From NCBI RefSeq assembly GCF_022848905.1, contig NZ_JAFIRA010000008.1:23629-87628 (forward strand): a DNA stretch of 64,000 nucleotides. The letters run 5' to 3'. This document shows positions 44,596-56,067 of the stretch, piece by piece. This DNA comes from Thermostichus vulcanus str. 'Rupite' (GTDB lineage: Bacteria; Cyanobacteriota; Cyanobacteriia; Thermostichales; Thermostichaceae). The translations under genes were made by a program, and so were the position numbers. The notes beneath the pieces were generated by a model. The model ran no database searches and was not told the origin of the DNA. It saw only the letters and a list, made by a program, of their open reading frames with translations. The first letter of the stretch is position 1; the number at the start of each line of letters is the position of its first letter.

Positions 44596-44927
44596 AACGG
44601 TTCAAATGGGTTGATTAAAGGCACCCCTGTCCCGACAAAGTCGTTGACATTGCGAGTGACCAGAGTGAGTCCGTAAACCAGAGCTGTAGCGGCTAGCTGT
44701 TTGTCGATGGCGTTTTGAGGGTGAGGTACGCGCAGGCGTCCCCATACCTGAGCTTCGGTGACGGTGAAATCCAGAATGTGATCGGCATAGTCATCCAAAA
44801 TAACTTGCAGCCAAGCCTCCAGAAGGTCGGCTTGCCGATGATCACCACGATGGCGAATGCGTTCAATGCCTCGGCGGAGTTCACCAAGCGTGACCACACT
44901 GATATAGAGGCGAGCCTCTTCGGGATC
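44577..44927 (-). pseudogene. VapC-type PIN-domain toxin remnant lacking its N-terminus
   Basis: The recognisable part begins DPEEARLYISVVTLGELRRG and contains the conserved Glu, Asp in NAIDKQLAATAL and Asp/Asn in TRNVNDF, a PIN ribonuclease of the FitB/VapC type. The first 25-30 residues of a PIN domain, including the catalytic DTN Asp, are absent; upstream codons (to 45029) are unrelated and run into carB. The break coincides with a 14-bp direct repeat, GGGATCCCTGTGAG, at 44922-44935 and 44938-44951. No VapB antitoxin is present. Presumably inactive. Confidence 0.75.
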
Positions 44928-45027
44928 CCTGTGAGGAGGGATCCCTGTGAGCAGCCTGAGCCGGCAAGCGCCCTCTACAATGAGATGCTGACCCTGATGC
45001 TGAACTCTACAATCCATAGGATCCCTC

Positions 45028-48240
<3,213 letters not shown>

Positions 48241-48304
48241 ACGAATCCAAAATTGAATCCAAGTAGGATAGGGTTTGACAGTCAAGGGTCATTTTAGGGA
48301 TCCT

Positions 48305-48539
48305 TACAGCCCTTTGGGCCAAGGGCACGCTAGCGTGACCGTTAGTCACTTAGCACGGGGGAATCCCCTTCGCAACAGCGGTGCGGAGCACTCTAGCGCT
48401 TTCAAAATAGGGTAAGGACACAACTGTTATTGTCGCAAACCCACGTTCACTTTTGGGGTGGCGCAGCCTGCCGTAGGCATTGTTGCTACGCAACGCTAAT
48501 GCTACGCAACACGCGACTGCGGAGCACTAAAGGGCTGTA
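48305..48539. mobile_element. MITE-like element with 11-bp terminal inverted repeats
   Basis: TACAGCCCTTT at 48305-48315 is the exact reverse complement of AAAGGGCTGTA at 48529-48539. The TA at each end fits a TA target duplication of an IS630/Tc1-type element, leaving CAGCCCTTT as the terminal repeat. The inside has no ORF but many small repeats: TGCGGAGCACT (48382 and 48518), GCTACGCAAC (48485 and 48501) and stems at 48309-48326, 48466-48478 and 48482-48494. It lies between carB and psbE. No transposase is present. Confidence 0.6.
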
Positions 48540-48631
48540 CTCAGTTAGGCCCAACAATGATTAGGAAATTTTACTTATCTGAGGCGGGATCCAGTTTGGC
48601 GACCAAATCTCCTGAGAAATCTTCTTGCAAC

Positions 48632-48660
48632 TTGTAGTTGTGCATCAGGATCCTTATCAT
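48632..48660 (+). promoter_or_regulatory. Putative sigma-70 type promoter of psbEFLJ
   Basis: TTGTAG at 48632-48637 and TATCAT at 48655-48660 are separated by 17 bases, about 57 bp before the psbE start. A second -10-like TATATT lies near 48665. Plausible by spacing only. Confidence 0.4.
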
Positions 48661-48716
48661 TGTGTATATTCAGAACGCACTTTTATCATTACTGCAGTAC
48701 CTAAGGGAGGAAGTTC

Positions 48717-48962
48717 ATGTCTGGCAGCACCGGAGAGCGGCCCTTCGTCGATATCATCACCAGTGTCCGTTACTGGGTTATCCATGCTCTCACCATTCCT
48801 GCTTTATTTTTGGCGGGCTGGCTGTTTGTGAGCACCGGCTTGGCCTATGATGTTTTCGGCACTCCCCGCCCCAATGAGTATTTCACGGCAGAGCGGCAAG
48901 AGTTGCCGATTGTGAGCGACCGTTTTCAGGCTCTAGACCAGCTAGAGAAGCTGGGGCCATAG
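48717..48962 (+). CDS. psbE: Cytochrome b559 alpha subunit
   Basis: 81 residues. Photosystem II subunit that ligates the b559 heme with Psb[22 protein letters not shown] contains the heme His (about residue 22) within the single membrane helix, followed by [27 protein letters not shown] lies about 7 bases before the ATG. First gene of psbEFLJ, which is needed for assembly of the reaction centre. Confidence 0.97.
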   Translation: MSGSTGERPFVDIITSVRYWVIHALTIPALFLAGWLFVSTGLAYDVFGTPRPNEYFTAERQELPIVSDRFQALDQLEKLGP

Positions 48963-49050
48963 GAACTGGCCTCAGCCAGTCTACGCAACTTGATGTTTCA
49001 ATTTGTAAATCTATTTTGTTTTCTTTTGTTGCTAGGACAGGATTCCGACT

Positions 49051-49182
49051 ATGGCAGTTAACTCTGACGAACCCGTCTTTTACCCTGTTTTCACCGTCCG
49101 CTGGCTGGCGGTGCATACCTTGGCGATCCCAACGGTTTTCTTCTTGGGTGCCATCGCTGCAATGCAGTTTATTCAACGGTGA
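49051..49182 (+). CDS. psbF: Cytochrome b559 beta subunit
   Basis: 43 residues, found by reading the gap after psbE. Sequence pattern [20 protein letters not shown] has the heme-ligand His and one membrane helix; it ends AAMQFIQR as in other PsbF. It follows psbE by 88 bp with AGGACAGGA upstream, and is followed by psbL after 5 bp. Confidence 0.96.
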   Translation: MAVNSDEPVFYPVFTVRWLAVHTLAIPTVFFLGAIAAMQFIQR

Positions 49183-49187
49183 ACCCA

Positions 49188-49313
49188 ATGGCTGACCAAC
49201 CCGAAAGAAATCCCAATTCCCAACCGGTTGAACTGAACCGCACTTCCCTGTATTTGGGGCTGCTGTTGGTGTTTGTGGTTGGGCTGTTGTTCTCTAGCTA
49301 CTTTCTCAATTGA
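49188..49313 (+). CDS. psbL: Photosystem II protein L
   Basis: 41 residues: a hydrophilic N-terminus ([20 protein letters not shown]) and one helix, [19 protein letters not shown], ending in Asn. PsbL supports plastoquinone (QA) function and the dimer interface. It starts 5 bp after psbF; psbJ is 189 bp further on, an unusually wide gap for this operon. Confidence 0.96.
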   Translation: MADQPERNPNSQPVELNRTSLYLGLLLVFVVGLLFSSYFLN

Positions 49314-49502
49314 ACCCAATTGAGGCTTGAACTGAATCTCGGCCTTGAGCGGGGAAAAAGTGGCGTGCAATTGGTGTCCGCCTCGAGCTCTTTAGGGGAT
49401 TGACTGTAGCGTACCCAGTCGTACTTAGCTCTAGGTTCTCCCTGTACGTTTCATCTGTGTTGATTTTGTTGTGTTGATTCTGTTTTTTGGAGGGTAATCG
49501 GT
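49314..49502. other. Spacer between psbL and psbJ
   Basis: 189 bp without a gene, where the two reading frames are normally close together. It contains GGAGGG 8-10 bases before psbJ. I see no clear terminator or promoter. Confidence 0.4.
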
Positions 49503-49622
49503 ATGACCAGTCAGGCAAGGATCCCTTTGTGGATAGTGGCGGTAATCGCTGGTTTGGGTGTGATAACAGTGGTTGGGCTTTTCTTCTACGGCTCCTATGT
49601 GGGTCTAGGCTCAAGCCTGTGA
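49503..49622 (+). CDS. psbJ: Photosystem II protein J
   Basis: 39 residues with [20 protein letters not shown] and the typical [15 protein letters not shown] ending. Single-helix subunit that affects electron flow near QB. Last gene of the psbEFLJ set. A GGAGGG ribosome site is present. Confidence 0.96.
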   Translation: MTSQARIPLWIVAVIAGLGVITVVGLFFYGSYVGLGSSL

Positions 49623-49911
49623 GGCTAGGGTTTTTGGTCAGATTTTCCGTTTTGCCGTAACTTTACAATCCATTTGGCCTAGCTGATCTCAGTTGGGCCT
49701 GCTTTTGCTATTCAAAAATGGGTTCCCTCGCTGTTGCTTCGACGTTTCTCAGGCATGGGATCCCAACTTTAGGTGAGGGAGTCCATTTGGGTTGATTCTG
49801 GATCTGTGTTAAGGGAGCATGAACTTTTCTAACGATCCGGGTGATCGCTGCCGAGAGCGCAACTTAAGCCCCGTAGAATGAATCCCAAAATTCCAGGCAG
49901 GACCTTCGGAC
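49623..49911. other. Gap between psbJ and psaL
   Basis: 289 bp. No gene seen. It includes one GGATCC palindrome (49759) and must carry the psaL promoter; a TAGAAT at about 49876 is -10-like but lacks a good -35 box. Confidence 0.35.
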
Positions 49912-50382
49912 ATGGATTACATTCGCACCTTTAACGACGATCCCTGCGAGGGGCATCTTTCTACGCCCATTAGTGATTCTCCCGTTACCCGTCTGTTCAT
50001 CAACAACCTCCCCATCAACCGCCCTGGACTGTCGCCGCTGTTGCGGGGATTGGAGATTGGTTTGGCCCACGGCTACTTCTTGGTTGGCCCGGAAATTGTG
50101 GTTGGCCCGTTACGTGACTACCCTGAGGCCGCCAATTTGGGTGGATTGGTGACCGCCATGGTGATCGTGCTGTTGGGTACCGCCTGTATGTCAGCCTACG
50201 GCAGCGTGAGCTTTGGCAACAAACCGGAAACTCCAGGAGCTGAACCTCTGGCCACAGCGCGGGGCTGGGGAGATTTGACAGCAGGATTCTTCTTGGGGGG
50301 TATGGGCGGAGTTTTTGCAGCCTACTTCCTGCTGGAGAACTTTGCGGGTATCAACGCCATCTTCCGTGGCTTGGTCAATTAA
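49912..50382 (+). CDS. psaL: Photosystem I reaction centre subunit XI
   Basis: 156 residues. Trimer-domain subunit of photosystem I. Features: FNDDPCEGHLSTPISDSPVTR at the N-terminus (key residues DPxxGxLxTP), NNLPINRPGLSPLLRGLEIGLAHGYFL, GPLRDYP and two further helices ending LLENFAGINAIF. ATG 49912 with AGGACC upstream. psaI follows after 61 bp, an order common in cyanobacteria (often psaI first). Confidence 0.97.
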   Translation: MDYIRTFNDDPCEGHLSTPISDSPVTRLFINNLPINRPGLSPLLRGLEIGLAHGYFLVGPEIVVGPLRDYPEAANLGGLVTAMVIVLLGTACMSAYGSVSFGNKPETPGAEPLATARGWGDLTAGFFLGGMGGVFAAYFLLENFAGINAIFRGLVN

Positions 50383-50443
50383 CAGCAATTGACAGAGATG
50401 ATTTAAGGGTTTGTTGTTCGAATACTCTACAGGAGCACTTTTC

Positions 50444-50557
50444 ATGACTGGTTCTTACGCTGCCGCCTACCTCCCTTGGATTTTCATTCCGATTGTCTGC
50501 TGGTTGTTGCCTGCTGTCAGCATGGCGGTTCTCTTTCTCTATGTTGAGCGAGATTAG
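50444..50557 (+). CDS. psaI: Photosystem I subunit VIII
   Basis: 37 residues, read directly from the sequence: [18 protein letters not shown] then [19 protein letters not shown]. One membrane helix; PsaI lies next to PsaL in the photosystem I trimer core. CAGGAGCA precedes the ATG. Followed by a probable terminator. Confidence 0.95.
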   Translation: MTGSYAAAYLPWIFIPIVCWLLPAVSMAVLFLYVERD

Positions 50558-50626
50558 TCTGGAGTATTTCTATACTCGCTCGCGTCAGTTGATTGTAAAA
50601 TAAGCCTCATTCCTGAAAGTTGAGCC

Positions 50627-50660
50627 AGGGATCCCTACATATCTAGGGATCCCTATCTTT
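50627..50660 (+). terminator. Probable terminator after psaI built from two AGGGATCCCT palindromes
   Basis: AGGGATCCCT at 50627-50636 and 50645-50654 pair as a 10-bp stem across an 8-base loop, followed by ATCTTTT. Since the motif is itself palindromic, each copy can also fold alone. Confidence 0.45.
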
Positions 50661-50694
50661 TGGGGTTGGTTATGACCAGATTGCTTCTGAACCC

Positions 50695-51813
50695 TCAGTT
50701 GGGAATCTCAATCGTCACATTGGCCAACTGCACATCGTCATAATCCACCCAAGCTCCGCCTGACCTCCCACCTGCGCTACTCCCTACGGGTACAGAGATT
50801 TGCAGGGATCCCCCTAGCAGAGGGATACTTATCCGCCCCTGTGGACTGCGGCTGACCATACTGGGTTGAACCACCGTCTTGCCAGTGCGTAGAGTAACTG
50901 TGTTCAGTCCGAGGCGCAGGTGGTTGAGAGGCAAGGGGATCCTTAGGTTATCGCCGCCTAAGCGAATTTGAGCCACCTCTACTCCGTTTAGAATCACCTG
51001 CATGGGCGACATATCGGCGCTCGGGATCCGCGATTGACCCGCTCGATAGGCTTCGGCAGTATCCAGCCCGATCAAGGATCCAATCCGTAGGATCGGCGGG
51101 CGTGGGGGCATGTGCTGTAGCGTGAAAGAACGGGTCAGCTCCACCCCTTTGGCTGGGGCCAAGAATTGTCCGGCAGCGGCAGATTCCGGTGAATATTGGT
51201 TGTCTCCAAGCCGAATGACATTGGCCTCCAAGACAAAAGTGGTGTTCGGATCCCAGCGCTCCAACTGCACTTGCAAAGGTTGATCCCCACTGGCCTGGCC
51301 GCTGCCGGTACTTTGGGAGTAGGGCAAGTAATTTTCTAAGCGGGCCACCAGAATTTCTTCAGCAGGTACTGCACCCGGCAACCGGAAACGTCCCTGCGCA
51401 TCCGTTCGCACCGAAATGCCAGCGCCGGGAATGGCGACCTCGACACCGGCCAAGGGTTGTCCCGTCAGCCGATCCACCACCTGACCAGAATAGGCAGAGT
51501 CCAATTGCACTTGACCTGTACGAGCATTCGTGGCCACCTGAATGCGCTGCTGCAACACCTGCCAATCGGCTTCTGTGATGCGGCCATCTTGATTGACATC
51601 CGCAGCCCGGATCTGGTCGTCCGTCAAGCCCCGTTCGCCGCGCAAATAGGATCCCAACAGGTTCAGATCCTGCACAGTTAAGCGGCCATCCCCATCCAGA
51701 TCCCCAGCTTGAAAGGGTTGCGCCTGACTGGGAGCAGCCACCATCCACCCCACCGTCAGGGCTCCCAGTAGGGGTAGGGGAAGTGAACGACCTAGAGACA
51801 AAACCATAGACAT
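50695..51813 (-). CDS. Secreted protein with dockerin type I-like repeats and a carboxypeptidase-like regulatory domain
   Basis: 372 residues. A signal peptide (about residues 5-30, ending SQAQP) is followed by two calcium-binding repeats, GDLDGDGRLTVQDLNLLGSYL and ADVNQDGRITEADWQVL, which is the dockerin I arrangement. Next comes a CarboxypepD_reg-like beta domain with GQVVDRLTGQPLAGVEVAIPG and TDAQGRFRLPG, then an unassigned C-terminal half rich in beta strands. There is no visible catalytic domain or cohesin partner. ATG 51813 with TAGGAG 9 bases upstream is chosen over a frame start at 52047. Confidence 0.75.
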   Translation of the reverse strand: MSMVLSLGRSLPLPLLGALTVGWMVAAPSQAQPFQAGDLDGDGRLTVQDLNLLGSYLRGERGLTDDQIRAADVNQDGRITEADWQVLQQRIQVATNARTGQVQLDSAYSGQVVDRLTGQPLAGVEVAIPGAGISVRTDAQGRFRLPGAVPAEEILVARLENYLPYSQSTGSGQASGDQPLQVQLERWDPNTTFVLEANVIRLGDNQYSPESAAAGQFLAPAKGVELTRSFTLQHMPPRPPILRIGSLIGLDTAEAYRAGQSRIPSADMSPMQVILNGVEVAQIRLGGDNLRIPLPLNHLRLGLNTVTLRTGKTVVQPSMVSRSPQGRISIPLLGGSLQISVPVGSSAGGRSGGAWVDYDDVQLANVTIEIPN

Positions 51814-52020
51814 AACCCGTCTCCTAAGTGCGGAGCATGTGGGAACTTGGGGAAGGCGTTGCCTACGTTGTAGCCTAGTTAGACGATACCCGGAAGGGCT
51901 GGCAGGGCGGACGTGGGTTACCTTTGAGCGCAATATTGTTCTGCCAACTCTTGCTAACAGCAGGTCATGCCAGGATCCGAAAAGTTGGTGGTAGGATGGC
52001 CTTGGTGACTTGCTTCTCTT

Positions 52021-52383
52021 ATGGCTCGATACTCTTGCGTGACCCAACTTGTAGGCTCAGCCGAACAGTTGAGCGAGTCGATCCGCGCCATTCTGGAGCG
52101 CTGCCAGCTCAATGTCCTCCACAATAGTCCCGACTACTGGGTGGCCGGTGAGCCACCGGGAAGAAATCCCTACACCAAGTTGGTGACCGTGGAGGTACTG
52201 ATGGATCGAACCCGCCAGAGTGCGGATGGCTCCATCCAAGTGACTTGCATTGCCAAGAATGAGGAATTACCTCTGAAAAGTGTTAATCATTGTCAGCAAA
52301 CCTTTGATCAGCTCAAAGCCGAGTTGGCTCAGCTGCAAAGTCAACTTCAGCTTGCTGCTAGGCAAAAAGATACCTTAAGATAG
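52021..52383 (+). CDS. Conserved hypothetical protein upstream of rpmB
   Basis: 120 residues, no recognised domain. An alpha/beta-looking first 75 residues (SESIRAILERCQLNVLHN, YTKLVTVEVLMDRT) is followed by a coiled coil (TFDQLKAELAQLQSQLQLAARQ). It lies 24 bp before rpmB on the same strand. No signal peptide. The function is not known. Confidence 0.6.
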   Translation: MARYSCVTQLVGSAEQLSESIRAILERCQLNVLHNSPDYWVAGEPPGRNPYTKLVTVEVLMDRTRQSADGSIQVTCIAKNEELPLKSVNHCQQTFDQLKAELAQLQSQLQLAARQKDTLR

Positions 52384-52407
52384 CAAAGCTGAGTTCACCC
52401 CAAGCCC

Positions 52408-52644
52408 ATGGCGCGTCGCTGCCAACTGACTGATAAGAAGCGGAACAACGCTTTCTCCATCTCCCACTCTCACCGACGCACCAAGCGCCTGCAAGAGGTT
52501 AATTTGCAGTGGAAACGCATCTGGTGGGAAGAAGGTAACCGCTTTGTGCGCCTGCGCCTCTCCACCAAAGCCCTCAAGACCCTGAAAGCCAAGGGTATCG
52601 GGGCCATGGCCCGTGAAGCCGGGATCAACTTAAATCAGTTTTAG
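52408..52644 (+). CDS. rpmB: 50S ribosomal protein L28
   Basis: 78 residues. The N-terminus [11 protein letters not shown] and [21 protein letters not shown], with [24 protein letters not shown], match L28. No zinc-binding Cys pair, the normal form in cyanobacteria. Its stop overlaps the gloB stop by 4 bp (convergent). Confidence 0.97.
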   Translation: MARRCQLTDKKRNNAFSISHSHRRTKRLQEVNLQWKRIWWEEGNRFVRLRLSTKALKTLKAKGIGAMAREAGINLNQF

Positions 52645-53399
52645 AAGTGATCCTTCATACTGCGAATGCGAGCTAAGACCCGATCCGGCTCCTGGCTTCC
52701 AGCAGCTGCTTGCAAAGCAGGCTGATCCCAACGTAAAAAAGGATTGGTTCGTCGTTCTTCGCCGATGGTGCTGGGTACAGTCGGGGAGCCCACTTGGCGT
52801 AGGGTTTCCACCGCCCGGTAGCGAGCTTGCAGGTCAGGGTTGTCTCCATCCACCGTCAGGGCAAATTTGAGATTGTTCAGGGTGTATTCATGGGCACACC
52901 ACACCCTTGTGGGTTCTGGCAGTTGGCGCAATTGATCCAGGGATCCCAGCATTTGTTGCGGGGTTCCCTCAAACAGCCGCCCACACCCTCCTGCAAACAG
53001 GGTATCTCCACAGAATAGATCGCCACTTTCGGGAAAGTAGTAGGCAATGTGGCCACGGGTATGTCCCGGCACAAACAACACCTGGGCCGTGTGGCGGTTG
53101 AACTGAACCATTTGCCCCGCCGCCAACTCCACTGTCTGGCCTGGGATCCGCCCCCGATCCACCCCACTGGCATAAACCGCCGCATAGGGGTAGCGGGCCA
53201 ACAACGGCTGATTACCGCCCACATGGTCGTGATGGTGATGGGTATTAAAAATGGCCACCAAATCGGCCTGTAGCTCCGCCAGTTTTTCGAGTACCGGTTC
53301 AGCCACAGCTGGATCCACCACTGCTGCTGTTGCCGTATCGGGATCGTGCAGCAGATACACGTAGTTATCGCGCAGGACGGGCAGTTGTAGAATGCGCAT
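52641..53399 (-). CDS. gloB: Hydroxyacylglutathione hydrolase (glyoxalase II)
   Basis: 252 residues, metallo-beta-lactamase fold. Zinc motif [10 protein letters not shown] (about residues 52-61), [34 protein letters not shown] and [14 protein letters not shown] are the glyoxalase II signatures. Hydrolyses S-lactoylglutathione to lactate. Start ATG 53399. The DUF3143 gene ends 3 bp upstream. Confidence 0.95.
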   Translation of the reverse strand: MRILQLPVLRDNYVYLLHDPDTATAAVVDPAVAEPVLEKLAELQADLVAIFNTHHHHDHVGGNQPLLARYPYAAVYASGVDRGRIPGQTVELAAGQMVQFNRHTAQVLFVPGHTRGHIAYYFPESGDLFCGDTLFAGGCGRLFEGTPQQMLGSLDQLRQLPEPTRVWCAHEYTLNNLKFALTVDGDNPDLQARYRAVETLRQVGSPTVPSTIGEERRTNPFLRWDQPALQAAAGSQEPDRVLARIRSMKDHF

Positions 53400-53401
53400 G
53401 G

Positions 53402-53665
53402 CTAATCCTCGAAAATCGCCTGTTCCACATCCCCACGGCTAAGAGAATAGGGAAAAGACAGAGTCTTGGTGTTGCCATCCTGGTAGGTGTAGCGCACCCA
53501 AATAGTGGTCTCATCCAGGCGCAGACAGGCCTTCCACTGGGGGCGTTCACAAAACCATTGCTCCACATCCTTGGGATCCCGGATACAGCCTAGATCTTCT
53601 AGCCACCGTTCGATGGCGTGGAGGGGGTGATTGTAGAGGGGGGTCGTTGCAGGAGGCAAAGGCAT
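53402..53665 (-). CDS. DUF3143 family protein
   Basis: 87 residues. Cyanobacterial/plastid-lineage family with [17 protein letters not shown] near the N-terminus and [25 protein letters not shown] 53665 is chosen. In many cyanobacteria a J-domain gene is adjacent, as here (53754-54152). No catalytic residues known; function unknown. Confidence 0.78.
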   Translation of the reverse strand: MPLPPATTPLYNHPLHAIERWLEDLGCIRDPKDVEQWFCERPQWKACLRLDETTIWVRYTYQDGNTKTLSFPYSLSRGDVEQAIFED

Positions 53666-53753
53666 AGCAAGATCGAGATAGATTGAGATCAAGGAGGAGT
53701 CATCAAAACAGGCAAACCAGGAATCCCAGTCAAGCACTCTTGATACAAATCCA

Positions 53754-54152
53754 TCAGCCTGCCCCACTCTCCCGCAGCCAAGCCAGGGTACCCGCCAACA
53801 GCAAACACATCAAGAAGGTGGATCCCATCAGCAACAGAGCACAGATTTCGCCGCCCGAGAGAGGTCGGGTTTCCATCCGCAGCTCCAGGGAATCCCTCTC
53901 GGCTGACCCCGGATTGGAGAGCACTGCCCGCAAACTGGCATCGTAGATGGCTCGCTGTAGGGGGTTGCTGAGGATTAAGTAGGCTTCCTGCAGCTCTTGA
54001 AAGCGTCGAATCGCCACCTCTGGAGCTAGGGGAGAAGTATCGGGATGGTAGCGTTTGCTCAGTTGCCGATAGGCCCGCCGAATGGCCTCAGGAGATGCCC
54101 CCGGAGACAGGCCCAACCGTTGGTAGTAGGTGAGGGAGGTCAGCGAGTGCAT
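53754..54152 (-). CDS. J-domain protein with C-terminal membrane anchor
   Basis: 132 residues. J domain: YYQRLGLSPGASPEAIRRAYRQLSKRYHPDTS with the HPD motif. A helix (GGEICALLLMGSTFLMCLLLAGTLAW) near the C-terminus anchors it. It probably recruits a DnaK to the membrane. Upstream of DUF3143 on the same strand. ATG 54152 is used; a TTG 54161 lies three codons before. Confidence 0.85.
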   Translation of the reverse strand: MHSLTSLTYYQRLGLSPGASPEAIRRAYRQLSKRYHPDTSPLAPEVAIRRFQELQEAYLILSNPLQRAIYDASLRAVLSNPGSAERDSLELRMETRPLSGGEICALLLMGSTFLMCLLLAGTLAWLRESGAG

Positions 54153-54256
54153 GGAAGCCAATGGATAACGAGACGGCAGTAGCGAAAGAACTCTTCTGAC
54201 GAACCTAGTTTAGTCCACTCATCCAGTGTAATCATTGGCTTCCATACGGGAGGAAT

Positions 54257-54439
54257 CTATTCTTCCTCATCCTCTGTCTCTGTCTTGGCATCGGGGTAGT
54301 AGAAGCCGGTGTTGCGACCAGTCAAAATCGAGCGCCCGATGGTCATTGCCCGTTGTGCCTGTAACGTCGCCTTGTGAGTCCAGGTGGCGTAGCGCTTGCG
54401 GCTGCGGGATTTGGAGGTTTTCTTCTTGGGAACAGCCAT
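54257..54439 (-). CDS. rpmF: 50S ribosomal protein L32
   Basis: 60 residues. N-terminus MAVPKKKTSKSRSRKRYATW is diagnostic. An acidic tail (TETEDEEE) is longer than in many bacteria. No zinc Cys pair. Stop and start read cleanly. Confidence 0.95.
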   Translation of the reverse strand: MAVPKKKTSKSRSRKRYATWTHKATLQAQRAMTIGRSILTGRNTGFYYPDAKTETEDEEE

Positions 54440-55040
54440 GACCGTGCATGAGAATACAGCCTTACTAGGCTAGCACTGAGTTTGCGGTGTGTGCCCTGGC
54501 CATTTAGCTCAACACCAGATTCTCCCTATTATCTCCTATCTACCCATACAGTCCTCCGTAGCCCTCACCCTGCAGAACTGCCCTTTAAGGGATCCCTTGG
54601 TATGGCTTCTAGTGTCTGCAACACTGGAGCAGAAAAATTGGATTAAAGAAACAAATTGATTGTGAAATAATCTTGTCAAATCATCAATTCTTAACATTAT
54701 AGCTAAGGTATAGCTAAAGCAAAAACGAAGAATCCTATCGATCTACCTCAGATTCAATTTTGGTCATGAGAAACTATAGAGGGAACTTAAAATCTTTGCT
54801 GAAACTTCTCAACAGCCACTTGAGGACGATTTTGGTGCTCCCATTTGGTCAGTTCTGGATTTCTTGAATGTTTCGCCCAAAATCCGTCCAGGAAGGAGTC
54901 CAATCTACGGAATAAAAAGACCTGGTTCTCATGGGTCTGGTCAGAGGGGATGACCCCGACTGAGCCAGCTTCCCTTTTTTGTGAAGGGATCCCTCATCTG
55001 CCCATGTTTTTGCTGTCCCTATCTCTTTTGAGGAGGATTT
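54440..55040. other. AT-rich gene-free region upstream of the nitroreductase gene
   Basis: About 600 bp with no supported gene. Around 54650-54780 the sequence is AT-rich compared with its surroundings (for example ATTGTGAAATAATCTTGTC and a repeated TATAGCTAA at about 54698 and 54710). The ORF at 54845-55057 has no family features. The last 25 bases carry GAGGAGG for the next gene. Confidence 0.45.
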
Positions 55041-56009
55041 ATGCTGAGCGTGGATGAACGCCAAGACTTGGCCGAGCGCTTCATTGCCCAAGCAATCCTG
55101 GCTCCTTCCAGCCACAACACTCAACCCTGGTGGTTTCGGGTGGCGGGTCAAGACATCGATCTGTTTGCCGACCGTACTCGCGCACTGCCTGTGAATGATC
55201 CTGAGGATCGCGAGCTGACCCTGAGCTGTGGTTGTGCCTTGATGAACCTGCGCATTGCTGTTGCCAGTCACAACGATGAGTTCAGGGTGGAGTTGTTGCC
55301 GGATCCTGAAGATCCCGATTGGTTGGCCCGTTTGACCGTAATCTCTGGGGGTGCAATAGCGGCCTCTGAGGCGGGCTTAGCGGAATGCATCCCCTTGCGA
55401 CAGACTTACCGCAAGCCGTTCGCCGACAGACCGATTGAGCCTTTTGTGATAGACGCTCTAATCGAGGCAGCCCGTGCCGAAAAAGCCTGGTTGCAACCCC
55501 TTATGACTCCAGAGGCCCGTCAAAAGGCCGCAGCCTTGGTGGCCGAGAGTGATGTCCTGCAATGGGGGGATCCCCGGTGGCGACGGGAGCTGGCGGCCTG
55601 GATGCATCCGCGGCGGCGAGGAGACGGGCTGGCGGTTTCCAATTGGAGCGGGCCGATTGCTCAGTGGGTAGTGCGCACCCTGGATATGGGCCGCAGCATG
55701 GGATCCCAGGACAAAGATCTGGCGGAGTCGGCTCCTCTCTTGGCGCTGTTGGGATCCGGTCAGGAGGATGTACGTGGGTGGCTGGAAGCCGGACAAGGGT
55801 TGCAACGGGTGTTGCTCACCGCTCGGCAACTGGGGTTACAAGCTTCTTATCTCAACCAACCACTCCAGGTGCAATCCTTGCGCCCAGAGGTGCAAAAACT
55901 GTTGGAAGGCACAGGATCCCCACAGATTCTCCTGCGTCTGGGCTATCCATTGGAAGAGGTACCCCCCTCGCCCCGCCGCCCTGTGGAGAGTGTGATCGTG
56001 AACATGTGA
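55041..56009 (+). CDS. Acg-like nitroreductase family protein
   Basis: 322 residues. The N-terminal flavin-site pattern AILAPSSHNTQPWWFRV fits the nitroreductase superfamily, and the double-length layout with a central LAECIPLRQTYRKPFAD (HRRTNR-like in relatives) resembles mycobacterial Acg, thought to sequester FMN or act in stress. GAGGAGGATTT precedes the ATG. The neighbouring DUF6544 gene starts 59 bp later on the same strand. Confidence 0.75.
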   Translation: MLSVDERQDLAERFIAQAILAPSSHNTQPWWFRVAGQDIDLFADRTRALPVNDPEDRELTLSCGCALMNLRIAVASHNDEFRVELLPDPEDPDWLARLTVISGGAIAASEAGLAECIPLRQTYRKPFADRPIEPFVIDALIEAARAEKAWLQPLMTPEARQKAAALVAESDVLQWGDPRWRRELAAWMHPRRRGDGLAVSNWSGPIAQWVVRTLDMGRSMGSQDKDLAESAPLLALLGSGQEDVRGWLEAGQGLQRVLLTARQLGLQASYLNQPLQVQSLRPEVQKLLEGTGSPQILLRLGYPLEEVPPSPRRPVESVIVNM

Positions 56010-56067
56010 TCCTGGCGGAAGGCTATTAACCCCATGTTTTTTGCCCTTTTCTTATAGAAGGTTTGCC

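Noticed and set aside
54845..55057. 70-residue ORF before the nitroreductase gene
   Set aside because: No motif; it overlaps the start of the real gene in another frame.
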